From assembly GCA_949318235.1 (NCBI GenBank), contig OX439132.1, positions 5,185,886 to 5,249,885 of the forward strand: a stretch of 64,000 nucleotides of DNA, given 5' to 3'. Origin of the DNA: Ecdyonurus torrentis. Lineage: Eukaryota; Arthropoda; Insecta; Ephemeroptera; Heptageniidae. The notes under the pieces were generated by a model, which was not told where the DNA came from, did no database searches, and was given only the letters and a program-made list of their open reading frames with translations. A program made the translations under genes and the position numbers. Shown here one piece after another: positions 46,394-59,400 of this stretch (the first letter of the stretch is position 1; each line of letters begins with the position of its first letter).

Positions 46394-48074
46394 ATTTCAC
46401 AGTCGTTGGGTTTTTCTCTCACATAACTCCGTACATAAATTTACCTTCAGAAATCCACCTTCTTAAAATATTTTTTAAATTATATCTCTCACATTTTTAC
46501 ATATAAATTTAATAATAGAAAGTGAGAGAGAAAATAAATAAATTACTTTTTTTATGCTATTTTTATGCTAAATATAAATTCTTTCATTCTTTTATTTTCA
46601 AATAATACTTTATATTGATATTATAAAATAATCAATACTTACACTTTATTCAAAGCCTCTACTTTATTTGATTTTCTGTTTCTTTATATTGCTGTTGTGT
46701 GCGTGGTACGAGAAAGAAATTGACACATTCCGGAATAATGTGTTTGCTGCTGACAATCGATGTTAGTTTTTGCATTCAGAAGAAACGAAGAATGGGTTCT
46801 TAAAAAAAAAAAAAAAAAAAAAATGATGATGATAAAAGTGATACACTCTCAGATGTCACGCAAGTATACTAAATTCTTCACTATACCATATACAATGCGT
46901 TGGAGGGAGAGAGAGAAAGAGAGAGAGAGAGAAAGGTTGTCCTAAAAAATAGATCGGTTTTCTTCCACCCATAAGATTCATAGCCTTACCGTGCGTAATA
47001 CTTTATACTAAAAGGTAAAAATTGCTTTCAGAAACATTCCTAGCATTTTTTAAAGAAAAAATCGTTTTTTTTTTTTTTTTTTTTTTTTTTGTTGCAAGTA
47101 ACCATTTTTTTTAAAATTTTCTTATATAATATCTTCCAATTCATATATCTTACACGATCAATTGAATGTTTTTAACTTTACGATTTAATCTTTTGTAGCA
47201 ATTTTTACGGAATGTTTTATAAGGAAATTATATGGAACATTGGTATGTTTTTCATTAACATCTATTGCATCTATTAAAGCAGTAAAACTATTTTATATTA
47301 TTTATTTTCTTCATTTATGCATATGAACAACAAAAAAGACAACACAATAACTAATGATACTCGATTATTTTAATGTAGCGTATTTTTAAGTGCGTGAAAT
47401 AAGTCAAAATGTGTAGCACTAATGTTATTATTAATGCAGCCACATTTTGTGTACTGCAACAGTTGCATAACCTGCAGGATACCCTCACTAAATTATTTGT
47501 ATGCCGAGGGAGAAAATTTAAACAACCTTTATTGCATTTATGTTGCTTTTTAAATTAGTTTTAAATATTAAGCACATTTTTACCATGAAATTTAATTAGT
47601 TCATATTTTCTGTAAGCAAGCCACAAAATAATAATAATAACTTCATTTATAATTAAAACTTAATTTTAAATATTGATATTTAAAAGAAACCCTTTTTTTT
47701 AGTATAGTATGTTATTATAATTTATTCAAAAATCGATTTTCAATTAATTTAAACGTTTTCGTGAATATCTCTTTAAGTATTTCATTAATAAAATATGTTT
47801 TGAATACATTACCAGCAAAGATTGTTATCAATTTTATATTTTAATTCAAGATTAAAAGACTTGGATTTTAGTATAATTAGTATTCTATATTCTAAAAGAA
47901 CCTTATTTTTTACTACATATATTTTTACTGTTGTAATTTTTTTTTAAATGCTAATTTAGAAAATAAGCATGTAATCCTAGAGACCCTTGATAGAACTACT
48001 ATGTTATTAGTGTAGGAGATTTTTATAGTCATTCATCACACAAGGAGAAAAAAAATTATATTAGTCCGATTTTA

Positions 48075-48185
48075 GCAAAAATTAATGATATCATAATTTA
48101 TGTTATTTATTATTTATACTGAACAGCATAACAAATATGTTGCACAGCATAATTATGATTATGTAATTACAATGTAGCAACATTT
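48075..48185. repeat. AGCATAA-type repeat, decayed copy
   Basis: ACTGAACAGCATAACAAATA, GCACAGCATAATTATGATTA and surrounding ATTATG motifs. Confidence 0.4.
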
Positions 48186-48312
48186 CTACTATGTACCATG
48201 AATGAAACGTAAAGAACGTCGTCTTTTATCATGTTTAAACTATTTACTATTATTGTATTATTGATAATATATTATGTGTTTTTCTTTGTTTTTCTAGTTG
48301 CTCATTCATATT

Positions 48313-48441
48313 AAATAAGCTTATTCGTAATCCCTGTTTTTTATCCTTCGGAACACGAAAAAACGACCATCACACTTTATGCTTTCGAAATAGGATTGCG
48401 CATGTATATTTGGGGCAAGGTAACAAGTTTGTGAACAAACC
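48313..48441. mobile_element. Palindromic MITE family, copy 2
   Basis: TTATTCGTAATCCCTGTTTT at left, ACGACCATCACAC and AGGATTGCGCATGTATATTT inside, decayed inverse end at right. It lies 25 bases left of the TTAA-ended MITE at 48466. Confidence 0.6.
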
Positions 48442-48465
48442 TTATAATTTTTATTGCTGTTATTC

Positions 48466-48796
48466 TTAAAGGCATAGAAAACATGAAACAACATGTTATT
48501 AACACAAAATGGGATCTGCAAAACTGATGATAATTTTTACCAGAATGTAAATGTGGCCCCACAAGAGAGCGTGAAAAAACTGTAAAGTATGCAATTTGAG
48601 TGAATATTTCTGTTTATGACGTCAGAAACAGGCAAAAACAAGTATAAAGATGTTGTGCGGGTTGCTTAAATTAAAAATTTCTGATTACTGCTACGGCGCT
48701 AATGTTGGGTTTTGAGGCCAATTAATGTTATTTATGCAAGTCCCATCAAGTGTTTTGTGATATAAATGCTTGTTTTCATGTTGTCTGTGCCTTTAA
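48466..48796 (-). mobile_element. TTAA-ended MITE family, copy 2
   Basis: TTAAAGGCATAGA at the left and TGCCTTTAA at the right. Inverted relative to the other three copies: AACTGATGATAATTTTTACC is the inverse of the shared core. Confidence 0.8.
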
Positions 48797-49744
48797 GAGA
48801 AAAATACTCATGAAGTTTTACAGTTTAATATAAATCTAGTATAAAATAAAGATAATAATTTTTTAATGCAATTGATTTTTGTTTTAAGTTATGATCTACG
48901 AACATTACTTTGGACTATTATAACTTTAATGACCATGTTATTCATATTTTTATAGTTTTCTACGAACTTATATTCAAAATAACAATTCTACTGTCTACAG
49001 TAACGTAATGATGTTTATTAATGTAACAATATAACAGTTCATTAAAAGTTATTACATATTGTACAACAACAACTGTAAATAATAATTATTTAATTAACTA
49101 TAAATTAAAGTTTTATTTCACATACATATCTTGTGTATTCATAACTAAATTTTATTATCATTTTATTGCCTTGTTATATTTTAAATGTCAAAATATCATA
49201 TTATAAAATAATATTTGAATAAATTTACATGCGTCTTCCATAAAGAGATTTTTAAAGAAGCTTAGAGAACTTCTAAGGATGCGCATAATATTATTGTGAA
49301 ATTTAGAGAAGTAATTTAAATTCTAATCACAAAACAGAATTTAATACTAACTAAGCTGCATTATACGAATGTTTAATATTGAAATTTATTATTGATGTTA
49401 CAATTTAAATAATTTTTGTTTCAATGTTTTCTATAAGCATTGTTGTGGAATGAAAATAGAAATTATACACTTACACGCATGAAACATAAAAATAATTAAG
49501 GCAAGTTTCAAGCAAACAATTTAATAATAAAAAAATAGGCTTATAAAAAGATAATAATAATAAATCTTCTTAAATATTTTATAAGAATTAAATCCCCCTT
49601 TACAACTAAAAGTAAAAGTAAGGAGTTAAGTGAATAACGATGTCAAACCCCAATTTTTCATATAAGGGTTTACGTATTTTTTTATTTTTAAAAGATTTAA
49701 AGGTTAATTAAATACGTAACATTGTAGTTTTGAAGTTGTTGTTT

Positions 49745-49828
49745 TGCTTGCCATATTTTGTTATCGTGCTACACCAATCCCAGTGAAGACATTGTCTTAT
49801 CGACAAGTAAGGACTTTCCAATCAATGG
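49745..49828 (+). repeat. Inverted dispersed repeat with splice-donor motif, copy 2
   Basis: GCTACACCAATCCCAGTGAA, GACATTGTCTTATCGACAA, then GTAAGG (49807-49812) and ACTTTCCAATCAAT. It matches copy 1 over about 65 bases, including the donor position. Confidence 0.6.
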
Positions 49829-51400
49829 AAAAGCACACACGGGCCAGCCACGGCCTAATTACACAGCCCGGCATTCATCATGACAGCCTAGAGAAACCAT
49901 AACATAGAAAATTTAGCATTGCATAGAAATTTAACGATACATTTTTTTTAAATGTGCACGAATAAAATTGATTGAACTGATTGTTAGCTCAAGCATGATA
50001 TAGGTACAGTACAGTACAGCATTCTTATTGTCACCATTCAATAATTCACTCTATTTTTCTGCTCTACATTATAAAGTAAGTAATTCAACAATAGAGATAT
50101 TGTTGAAAAACCGGAATAACTTTGTTTTATGTATCACAATTTATTAAATTTGTTTTTTCTTTGCATTTCCAAATTGCCTATTACAATTTTCTTGTACGTA
50201 GATTCATGTTGTAATTTAGAATATTAGCCAGAGAAAACATTTTGAATTTCAATTTAATGGAATGGATTAATGTTGCATTGCAGTATACCAGATGGATACT
50301 ATTTTCTGCTCGAGTGTACGTTCTCAATGAGATAAAAATTTAAATTTTGCACTATTTTTGTATTTGAAAACTTACATGGAATTTAAATAGCAAATTTATA
50401 ATAAAAGTATTTCGAAAGAAAGTATAAAAATTGTTATATTATAATATGATATATTTCGCTCCTTTAAAATATGAAAACAGCTTTTTGTAATTACATTTTG
50501 TCATTGCGAAAAGTTTTTTATTATTATTATTATTTTGACGGAGAAAAAAAAACTTTATAAAATATAACGTTTCTATGATTCTCTCTCTTCCTTGTATTAT
50601 CTTTCTTTTCAACCTCAACGTGTCTTATAATACGTCTTAACGTTTTTATTCTGGAGCTTAATATATTTTTTCTCCTTCTTGTAAAAACGTGAAAGGACTT
50701 TATATAAAAGATTTCATTTATTTTGGTTCTATACTACATTACATTACAATCATATAAAAAAGATGAAAATAGAAAATAATATTCGATAATAATTTTTAAT
50801 GGACGTTAATGCATGAGATATGAGAACTAAAAAGTTCATCAGTATTAATTACAAACATTAATTATTAAAATTAAAAAAGAAAAAACTTTTGCTTTCTAAA
50901 TTTACATGGACATTTTTTGGTAAAAGGTTTTTACTTTATTATTTTTAAAGCTTTCTGTTTTGTTTGTGATATAAAACTGTTATTACCTAAGGCAAAATAA
51001 ATGTCCAACCAGGTTAACCTCTTTCTATTTTCATTTTAATTACCGCTGTCATTTCTAAAAATTAAAATTATTCAAATGTCACCAACAATTATAAAATATA
51101 TAAATAAAAATTTAATTTATTATTATGTCATAATATTTAACTTTATGTTTTTAACAAATTTAGTGAACTTTTTATTTTTTTAATTGTATACTTTGAGGGT
51201 AAAAATTTAGTGTTATTTTGTTTCTATATAAATTTGTGGTTCCGTAGTGTTTTTTCTATATTTAGTTATTGCATGCCCTTGCTATATTTAATCCTGGGAT
51301 ATATCTAAAGAGAAGAAGGGGTTTTACTCCCTATGGAAACTCAACCTTACTTTGTAACAATGTATAATCCCAAAGTCTATATATACGTCTACCAAGCCTT

Positions 51401-51403
<3 letters not shown>

Positions 51404-51470
<67 letters not shown>
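51404..51470. repeat. (GA)n microsatellite
   Basis: A GA run of about 66 bases. Confidence 0.95.
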
Positions 51471-51472
<2 letters not shown>

Positions 51473-51528
51473 ACATGAAAACGTATATACAATAAAACTT
51501 ATACTTTTGGGATCATTTTGAGCTTTCG

Positions 51529-51530
<2 letters not shown>

Positions 51531-51568
<38 letters not shown>
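51531..51568. repeat. (TA)n microsatellite
   Basis: A TA run of about 38 bases between the GA and CT tracts. Confidence 0.95.
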
Positions 51569-51575
<7 letters not shown>

Positions 51576-51640
51576 TAGAAAGTGAAAGGGTTAGAGTTTG
51601 AAATTGCTTGTCTTGTGTTTTTCGAATTTTTCTGTTTTTT

Positions 51641-51742
<102 letters not shown>

Positions 51743-51863
51743 TTTTCTTCAAAGAAAAGTTTGTGATAAAAATTTATCTTTCTGCACAATGTAAGAACTT
51801 TTTGAATATACACATAAACTTACTTTGTTTCTAAAAACGTAATATATACATATATTATACTGT

Positions 51864-51994
<131 letters not shown>

Positions 51995-53429
51995 AGAACA
52001 GTTCACTCCAAAAGACAAAAATTTATGTGTATAATATTATGATGATACTTGTACGTCATTTCATAACAAACAAAAATGCAAATAAGTTTACTTATACATT
52101 TTTTTTGCTTATATTAATCTAAAAAAAGGAATTTTTAATGTTTTTTCCACCCGTCTTTCTTTTAAAGATTATTTCAAACATTCTCTTCTAAGTTACATAA
52201 TATAGAAATGGAATAAAACAAAATGCAGATTTTTTAAATAAGTTTTAAATTATATGAATTGCAGAGTGCTTTTTAAGAAATAAAAAGAAAAGAAAACTTT
52301 TTTATATATATAAACTTATTCATTTGAAATTAACATAAAAGAAAGAAATTTAAATATACTTAGCACTTAATTTTGCAACTACAAAATACGTACATTTTAT
52401 TACAATAAAACTTATTTTTTTAAATTCATGAATGGCATAAGCATCCTTTTCATCGCTATGAAAATTATAAAGGTGTTGTAGTAAGATGGTTCATCTCTCT
52501 CTCTCTCTCTCTCTTTAATGTTACGTGTAAGTCAATAGGAAAAACTATAAAAATTTCAGGACCTGTTTACATCAGAAAAAGGAGAAAAGAGAATAAAAAT
52601 CATAACAGTAACATTTCAAATATTCAAATTTTAGTTTGGCGACTTCCCGATCGAGTTTTCCGATTGAATTATTATTTTGCAACAAAATCTCATTTTTCTA
52701 TCTTTAAAAATTTAGTCAAATTCCAAGTGTTTAATTTTATTATATTTGTTGCGAATTTCCATTTAAATAGGTAATATTTTTTACTTTTTTTAGCAAGCAG
52801 ATGGCTGCAAAATGTGTACCTGACTGTTTTTTTTTAGAGCTGTTACTAAAAATTATATATTTAGTTTGAATGTAGTTTTTGTCTATCAGATATTTAAAAT
52901 ACCATTAGAAATTCTTACGTGTTCTGACGTGTTAGAAATTCTTAGTGTTTTTACATGTTCTCATTTTTTTGTATTACAATATTAGTCACATGAGCTGAAT
53001 TTTGCTAAATTCTTTTTCATAATAGAGAGCTCACTCATTTAACGTTATAAAATGTAGATCTTTATTTTAGTTTTATAGTTTACCGGAAGTTACCCGTTGG
53101 TTCCGTTCAAGGAAGGAGTGTATATCAAAATTATGATTCAAAAAATTATTGAATATTTGGAAGCATCTTGAGTTAATTTTATGAGAGCAAAATTTTGTTT
53201 TTGTAAAAAATCTGCAAATTTGCAAAAAAAAAAAATAAATAAATAAAAATAAAAATAAAAAAACTTCTAAATTCTTTACAATATTTATTAGTTGAATAAA
53301 TAGCTCAGATTCATTGCAGATACTCGTACATAGTTACAGACAATATAGTATTCTATATTTTAATTGCCGATAGCTAGATGTATATGATCAACATTTTTAT
53401 GTATAATAAATTAATAAAAACATAATACT

Positions 53430-53735
53430 GTTACATATACATATCCTGACTCTTTGATCCCTTTCGGGTTAAGCCAACATCATTTAACTGTGACCAAGTG
53501 ATTGACCTTTACAACTTCCTATCCTGACAAACCTCTCTTGTTTCATTTATATTCATAATTCACTATGTTACATTTTATTCTATGATTTTTTTTTCTGTTT
53601 GTTCCGACACATTTCAAATATTTCAGATCGATGTTTTAGCCCTACCCCTTCCTCTCCTTACATCCATTCTGTTATAAAATAAATTTTTACAATTTACTCA
53701 TCGCTCATTCTTTTCACACGACCAAACCAACGTGA
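53430..53735 (-). mobile_element. 3' end of a second LINE copy
   Basis: On the minus strand RWFGRVKRMSDE (53698-53733) is the motif between reverse transcriptase and the C-terminal end in many LINEs, followed by a shifted MDVRRGRGR-like stretch. The 3' UTR (GGCTTAACCCGAAAGGGATC) matches that of 5281-5636, ending in TATG-type repeats. Several frameshifts and stops: dead. Confidence 0.75.
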
Positions 53736-53971
53736 CACAATACTGTCATGTCATACCTCTCAATAACTTTACTGTATCTTGTCTCGTCTTTATTCAAGAA
53801 TATTTTAAAAAATTGAAAGGCCACGTGCGGTTTAGTCGTAACAATTGTATAGCCCACTCTTATATTGAACCTCTTATACAAAGAAAGATGAATGACATTT
53901 TCAAAATTTGAAAGCTAGAGATTATTTGGCATGTTATTAAACAACCTTTAAATTTTGGTGAATGAATAATA

Positions 53972-54087
53972 ATACTATTCATAAACCCTGTCTGTTTTCT
54001 GCTACTAAAATGACGATCAACTTTGGTTATTTAAATGTAATGCGCATTTCTTGTAGCAAGAAAGCAGGGTTTACGAACAACACTAAT
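53972..54087. mobile_element. Palindromic MITE family, copy 3
   Basis: TTCATAAACCCTG and CAGGGTTTACGAA are the inverted ends; AATGACGATCAAC and AATGCGCATTTCTTG are shared with the other copies. Confidence 0.65.
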
Positions 54088-54290
54088 AATTAAAATATCA
54101 ATAATGTTATGCTGAATATGTAAATTTTTAATATACTGGGAAAAAAAGCCATGAAGTGAGTAAAAAATTAAAAAGTTCTCATTTCTACAAATAAAGAAGA
54201 TTCATAACTTATGTAAAGTGACAATAAAATTAGAATCGATAACTTAAAATGCAGAACTAAAATCCATTTTAAAACAATTAAGTTATTGTC

Positions 54291-54535
54291 TTAAAGGAAT
54301 AGACCAGAGAAAAACATAAGCATTTATATCACAAAAAACTTCATGGGATTTACATAAATAACTTTAGTTTGTCTCAAAACCCAACAAAAATAGCATACTT
54401 TACAGTATTTTCACGCTCTCTCGTGGGGTTACATTAACATTCTGGTAAAAATTGTCATCAGTTTTGAAGATCCCATTTCGTGTTTATTCATTAAAAAGCA
54501 TAATTTATGTTGTTTTATGTGGGCTATGGCTTTAA
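54291..54535 (+). mobile_element. TTAA-ended MITE family, copy 3 (short)
   Basis: TTAAAGGAATAGACCAGAGA to GGGCTATGGCTTTAA. It lacks the middle 100 bases present in 61790-62136. Confidence 0.85.
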
Positions 54536-57500
54536 GCACAAATATTACTCGTAACTAAAAGGAAATAAATATTAATAAAAAATATCAATCAATAAATAAA
54601 CTATCAATACACATACAGTAAAATACAAACGTAACGTTTTGTTTAAAAATTAAAGAGAATTTAGTGATAAAATCAAATTATTGATTTCAATATTAAATTA
54701 AATTTTTATAATATCAATTTCCTGTGAGTTATGTGAAAATATATAATATAATAATTTAAGCGGAAATATGCCATGAATGCTGGATTAAATAGATTTTTTT
54801 TAATGTTTATAACCATTGATCGTATTTTTTTTAATAAAAATACGAGCAGCCACTTTGCTTTCTCAATTTTATATTCTAATCAATATAAAAATATATATAT
54901 ATAGCTAACGAAGAGGAATGTAAAAGGTAATTGGATCAAGAGTTAAAAATATAATTTTGGATACACAAAAGGTTGAACCATAGGATATTTTTAACATTGT
55001 GGAAGAGAAATATAAAAAATTGTAAAAAAAAAAGTATTCAGGTAATTCAATTAAAAAGTATGTGGAAAAATTCAAATTTCATTCCAGAAATATTACTTGA
55101 CGTGAGTTTCAAACTTTTTTTAAAATAATTTTACTTGTAAACTTTTTATTTTTTAATATTTATTCTAGTATTATTTGTTATTAACTGATTTAAAAATGTA
55201 ATCTATTGCGATTGAAAAATAGTCCAATGGAGGATATCGGTTTAACAAATTCTTAAAAAAATATCTATCGTTTAAATCACGTAAAAGTACGTCTAGTATT
55301 TCTCATTTAAATTTCTCCGAAATCGTTGGAGTAGTTTTCTCAAAAATTGCAAAAAATGTGTTTTTCCCCGTAAGCGTAATGTTAAATTAGGGGACCCGTA
55401 GCTTTCCCCGCGTCTCCCCGCGCGCTAAACCGATAAGCTGCATTGTTATACTCAAGAATTTTGTATAACATACTATGTTAATAAGTCATAACTGAAAACA
55501 ATTTAATCTACATTTCACAGCATAATATAACCATTGAGTTTACAAAGGAGGAAAAAAAAAAAAAAAAAAAAAAAAAACTAGAAGTCATCAGGTACACTCC
55601 ACACCAGTGTGTATTTTTATATTTTTCAAAAGTGTATAACCATTGGACGATTTGTTTAAATATAAAATACTAAAATGACAGAGTTTATTACGTGATGCCG
55701 AGATAAATAGTTTTAGTCTGAGTAAAAAAATATAATATATTTACGAGCAGTTTTTATGAAGTCGTTGGCTTTTTACCAAAATGATGTAAATCTAAATGGA
55801 AGTTTTACTTGAGGACAAATTTACAAATTAGGTCTCATTTTTTACATCTAGATTTAGTCATGGTCGTAAAAAAAAGCGTGTCTTTATTTATCTTGTTACT
55901 AACATGATTTTATTTTTTAAACAACAATGCAAATTTAAAGAAAATTACAAAACTGATGAATATGATTACATAACTTCATATTAAGATGTACATAAGATTA
56001 TCTAAATGTCTGTATATTAATTTACTTCTTTTATGAAAGAAAAATAATCAAATTTGTGCTATATTTTACACTGTGAATGCTCCGTGTTTTCGTCAAGTAT
56101 TACGGATTCTTAATGTAAAAAAGAGAACAAAGAGAGAAAAAGACTAAATTACAAGTAATTATAACCACATTCATAATTATTATTTATTTTTAGTTCCATT
56201 AAATGTTTTATTTAAAAGGTTGAAACGCAAAAGTTGGTTAGTTAGTTTTTTTTAAATATATATTTGATCATTTGAAATTCAATGGTAACATAATAATAAT
56301 AATAATAAAATGGTTTTTATAAGAGACCACAAAAGGAACAAGCCCACTAGTAAAATATACTATACAAATTCAACATTGCAACCCCTAAAATGTGTACTTA
56401 TTTAGAATTGGTTTATCCTTATAACTATCAAGTATCACTGGGCTCAAAATGTCTTCTAGCACCGCAGTTTCTCACTTCATATAGTTTTTTCGTCAAAAGA
56501 CAAATCCAAATTTATGCTTAATACAAAAGAAGCATTATAAAATATTGTCAAATAATGAAAAAAAAAAAATAATTATCGATGTATAGGCATAAGTTAAATT
56601 ATACTGTAGAGAGGGTATTGCATAGAATAAAGCTTCTGTAAATTTTTGTAATTATAATTTGCATTTTTGCAATTTCAGTTTCTATGACGGTTAGGGAAAA
56701 AATTGTGCTCATAGATAATTATTTATAATAATGAAAATGTTCCTCCATAATTATTATTATAAGAACTGCATAAGAAAACTATTTTAAAAGTATAATATAC
56801 ATATTTTATTTTCAAGCTAAATTATTTTATGATTTCATTTTAAATATAAATTGAAATCTTATTTATTTTCGATCAATTTATTTTTCCATTTGAGTTGAGT
56901 TTAAATGACGTAAAAAAACTCCTTTCGTGCTTCTAATAACTCTTTTAATATAAACATTGAAAAAACATGATAAAATCAATAACCACAATATATAAAGTAC
57001 TTGAAAGTCAATAAAAACATCGTGTGTGTTTTCTCCTTTTTTTTTTTTTTGCCTCAGTTTTGTAAGTAGATTTTAAAATTAAAACAAACAACGTAAAGTG
57101 ACTTTTGGGACCTTAAACTTTTTTTTTTATCATTCATATACTTAAAAATAAAGAGTAATATTCTTGATGTCCCTACTTAAAAAGTGTATTAAAACTTGTG
57201 ATCTTACATAACAAAAAACTCTTTTTATATTATAATAAAGTGGCCTAAGGCTATACTTAACTTACATTTGTGTCTTAATATGTACTTCTTTTTTCTTCAT
57301 AAGTGTACGACAAAATAAAGAAGTTATATTTTTTAATTACTTATGATTAAAAAACTTCTTTTTTTCCAACTCGTTAAATAAAAATTATATTAAAACAACA
57401 AGTTTCATTTTATTTTGAAAAATTATACTACTGTTAATTATACTTTTTCAGTGAAGTATTTTTTTTTATGTATATATAAAATAAGCTTTTTTTCTTCTTT

Positions 57501-58810
57501 TTTATAATTACTCATGGGGAAAATAAATTTTATAAAGTGGTAACTTTGCTGTGGTTTTACTCAACATAAAAGTTAATTATGAAAGCAAGTATATAGTCGT
57601 ACTTTTATTCTTATGAAAAAAATGCAATGCTTTTTTTTTTTGTATATGCATCAGTTCATCTGAATTAGCTTGTAAATGTCATGTCTTTATAAAATAGCTT
57701 TGTGTGATTTTTAACGTAAAGGTCAAATCAAAGTAATTATACTTATGATTTAATAACAATTATTTGCTGTAATTAAAGTAATGATATTTCTTTACATAAT
57801 ATACGTATGGATCTTAAAAATAGGGTTAAAATTTATTGGGCGAAATTAGGCCCCAAATCAGGCCTAAATCAAATCATAATCAAATCAGGGTAAAACCTCT
57901 CAATTTAACCCAACTTTAAGAAACTTTATTGGATCAGGTAGTTCATAGCAAAAACAATAGTTTCACAAACACAAGTCCATTACTACATTGTGAACTTCAT
58001 ATTGTTGTGATTACTGTGAATAAAAAAAAACGTTTAAAAGATGTGTCAGAAAGACCAGCTAAGTCCCTTATGTGGACCCTTATAAGTAAAAATAAATTAT
58101 TGTAAATATATTGCTTTTTTTTCTTACTATAAAACCACCAACCACCATATAGATTGAGCTATGGTAGAGGTGAGTCGAGTAACTCAGAGCACCAAATCAT
58201 GGAGATAACTGATGGTAACAACTAGGTGTTCACAAACTAAGCACGTTGATGTTAGCTGTGCCACGGGCTGCAGCCTTCTGCGTGACACCTACATCAATAT
58301 TATTTGATAATATTATAATTATACATTTGTTCATTATCAAACTATAGTGAAATTTTAAACTAATTAAAATTAGAGTTTTTATTTTTACTTTTCAAAAAAA
58401 TAAATAATAATAATCAAGTAGGATTCCGGTGTTGGTGTTATAGAAGAAAAAAGAAGAGAGCTCATAATAATAATAAATAAATTATTGTAAACATGTTTTT
58501 TTATTGTTCAACTTGCCTTAGCTTGTAAGCTGTAGCTTCTATCTGCATTACCCTACCTTTTAACAAGGAGAAAAATAAATATGTATTTGATTTCTTTTTA
58601 TCCATTTCTTTCATTCTTATACTCTAAAAGCAATAAATTTTTGTACAGTTAAATTTATTACATACATATTATATAATGTAATATATTGTTTACACGATGC
58701 ATATTTTTTAAGTTAATTAAAAACAATCTCCATTTAAAAGCATTTTAATTTTCATACAATGTTAATGTAACTATTTCTCATGTGAACAAGCCATTAAACA
58801 CTAAAAGAGC

Positions 58811-58942
58811 TTATTTACAAACAACGTCATTTTGTATATTTTGTAGTATAGAGTGTCTTTCAGCCTCTATGTTGAATGGTTTGACCCTTAGGGTAGTTGC
58901 AATGTCAGCAGTCTTAGGCTTATTCCCGCGGGGTTCAGACAT
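58811..58942 (-). other. 43-residue protein-like frame
   Basis: On the minus strand an ATG at 58942 opens MSEPRGNKPKTADIATTLRV, continues KPFNIEAERHSILQNIQNDV and ends VCK-stop. An in-frame stop lies three codons before the ATG. The 5' half is GC-richer than the surroundings and the composition is soluble-protein-like. No family is recognised. It could be a first coding exon, a transposon-gene fragment or chance; the only donor-like site (GTAAAT) overlaps the end. Confidence 0.25.
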
Positions 58943-59339
58943 CGCTTGTTAGTCGGGGATTTACCACGACAAAACAAACCTTTCACAACGTGAATTTATT
59001 ACCAGATTTATTCAAGAAACAATAACACTAAAAACGTTTTTTTTATATCCTTATCGTTAAAAACAACACGGAGAGTTGTTACGAACGTTATGGTTTATTT
59101 TAGTACTGAATTTAGTAATCTCTGATACAATTTACGAATATGATACGTTTACGGAATATTCTCATTAACCTGCCCTTTAACAAGTACAAAAACAAACAAG
59201 TATTAATTATGATATCCATTTTCAGCCACATTTGCTCATTATAAAATTAGTTATAGTATTAACTATATATATATAATTAACTATATAACTATATGGTACC
59301 TACATAAATATCATGTTAAATATAGCATTATTATTAATG

Positions 59340-59400
59340 TAGTTCCAAGTAACATTATTTATGCTGTATAATTACATAAATTCAGCATAAATTACGTAAT
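59340..59400. repeat. AGCATAA-type repeat, short copy
   Basis: ACATTATTTATGCTGTATAA and ATTCAGCATAAATTACGTAA are close inverses. Confidence 0.45.

Noticed and set aside
58161..58175. ATGGTAGAG followed by a perfect GTGAGT donor
   Set aside because: Three codons only and overlaps the relic above in antisense; donor motifs of this length occur by chance.
58230..58295. Minus-strand frame DVGVTQKAAARGTANINVLS with stop
   Set aside because: Looks like a transposon-ORF relic (possibly a LINE 5' part) but is only 21 residues and unsupported by flanks.
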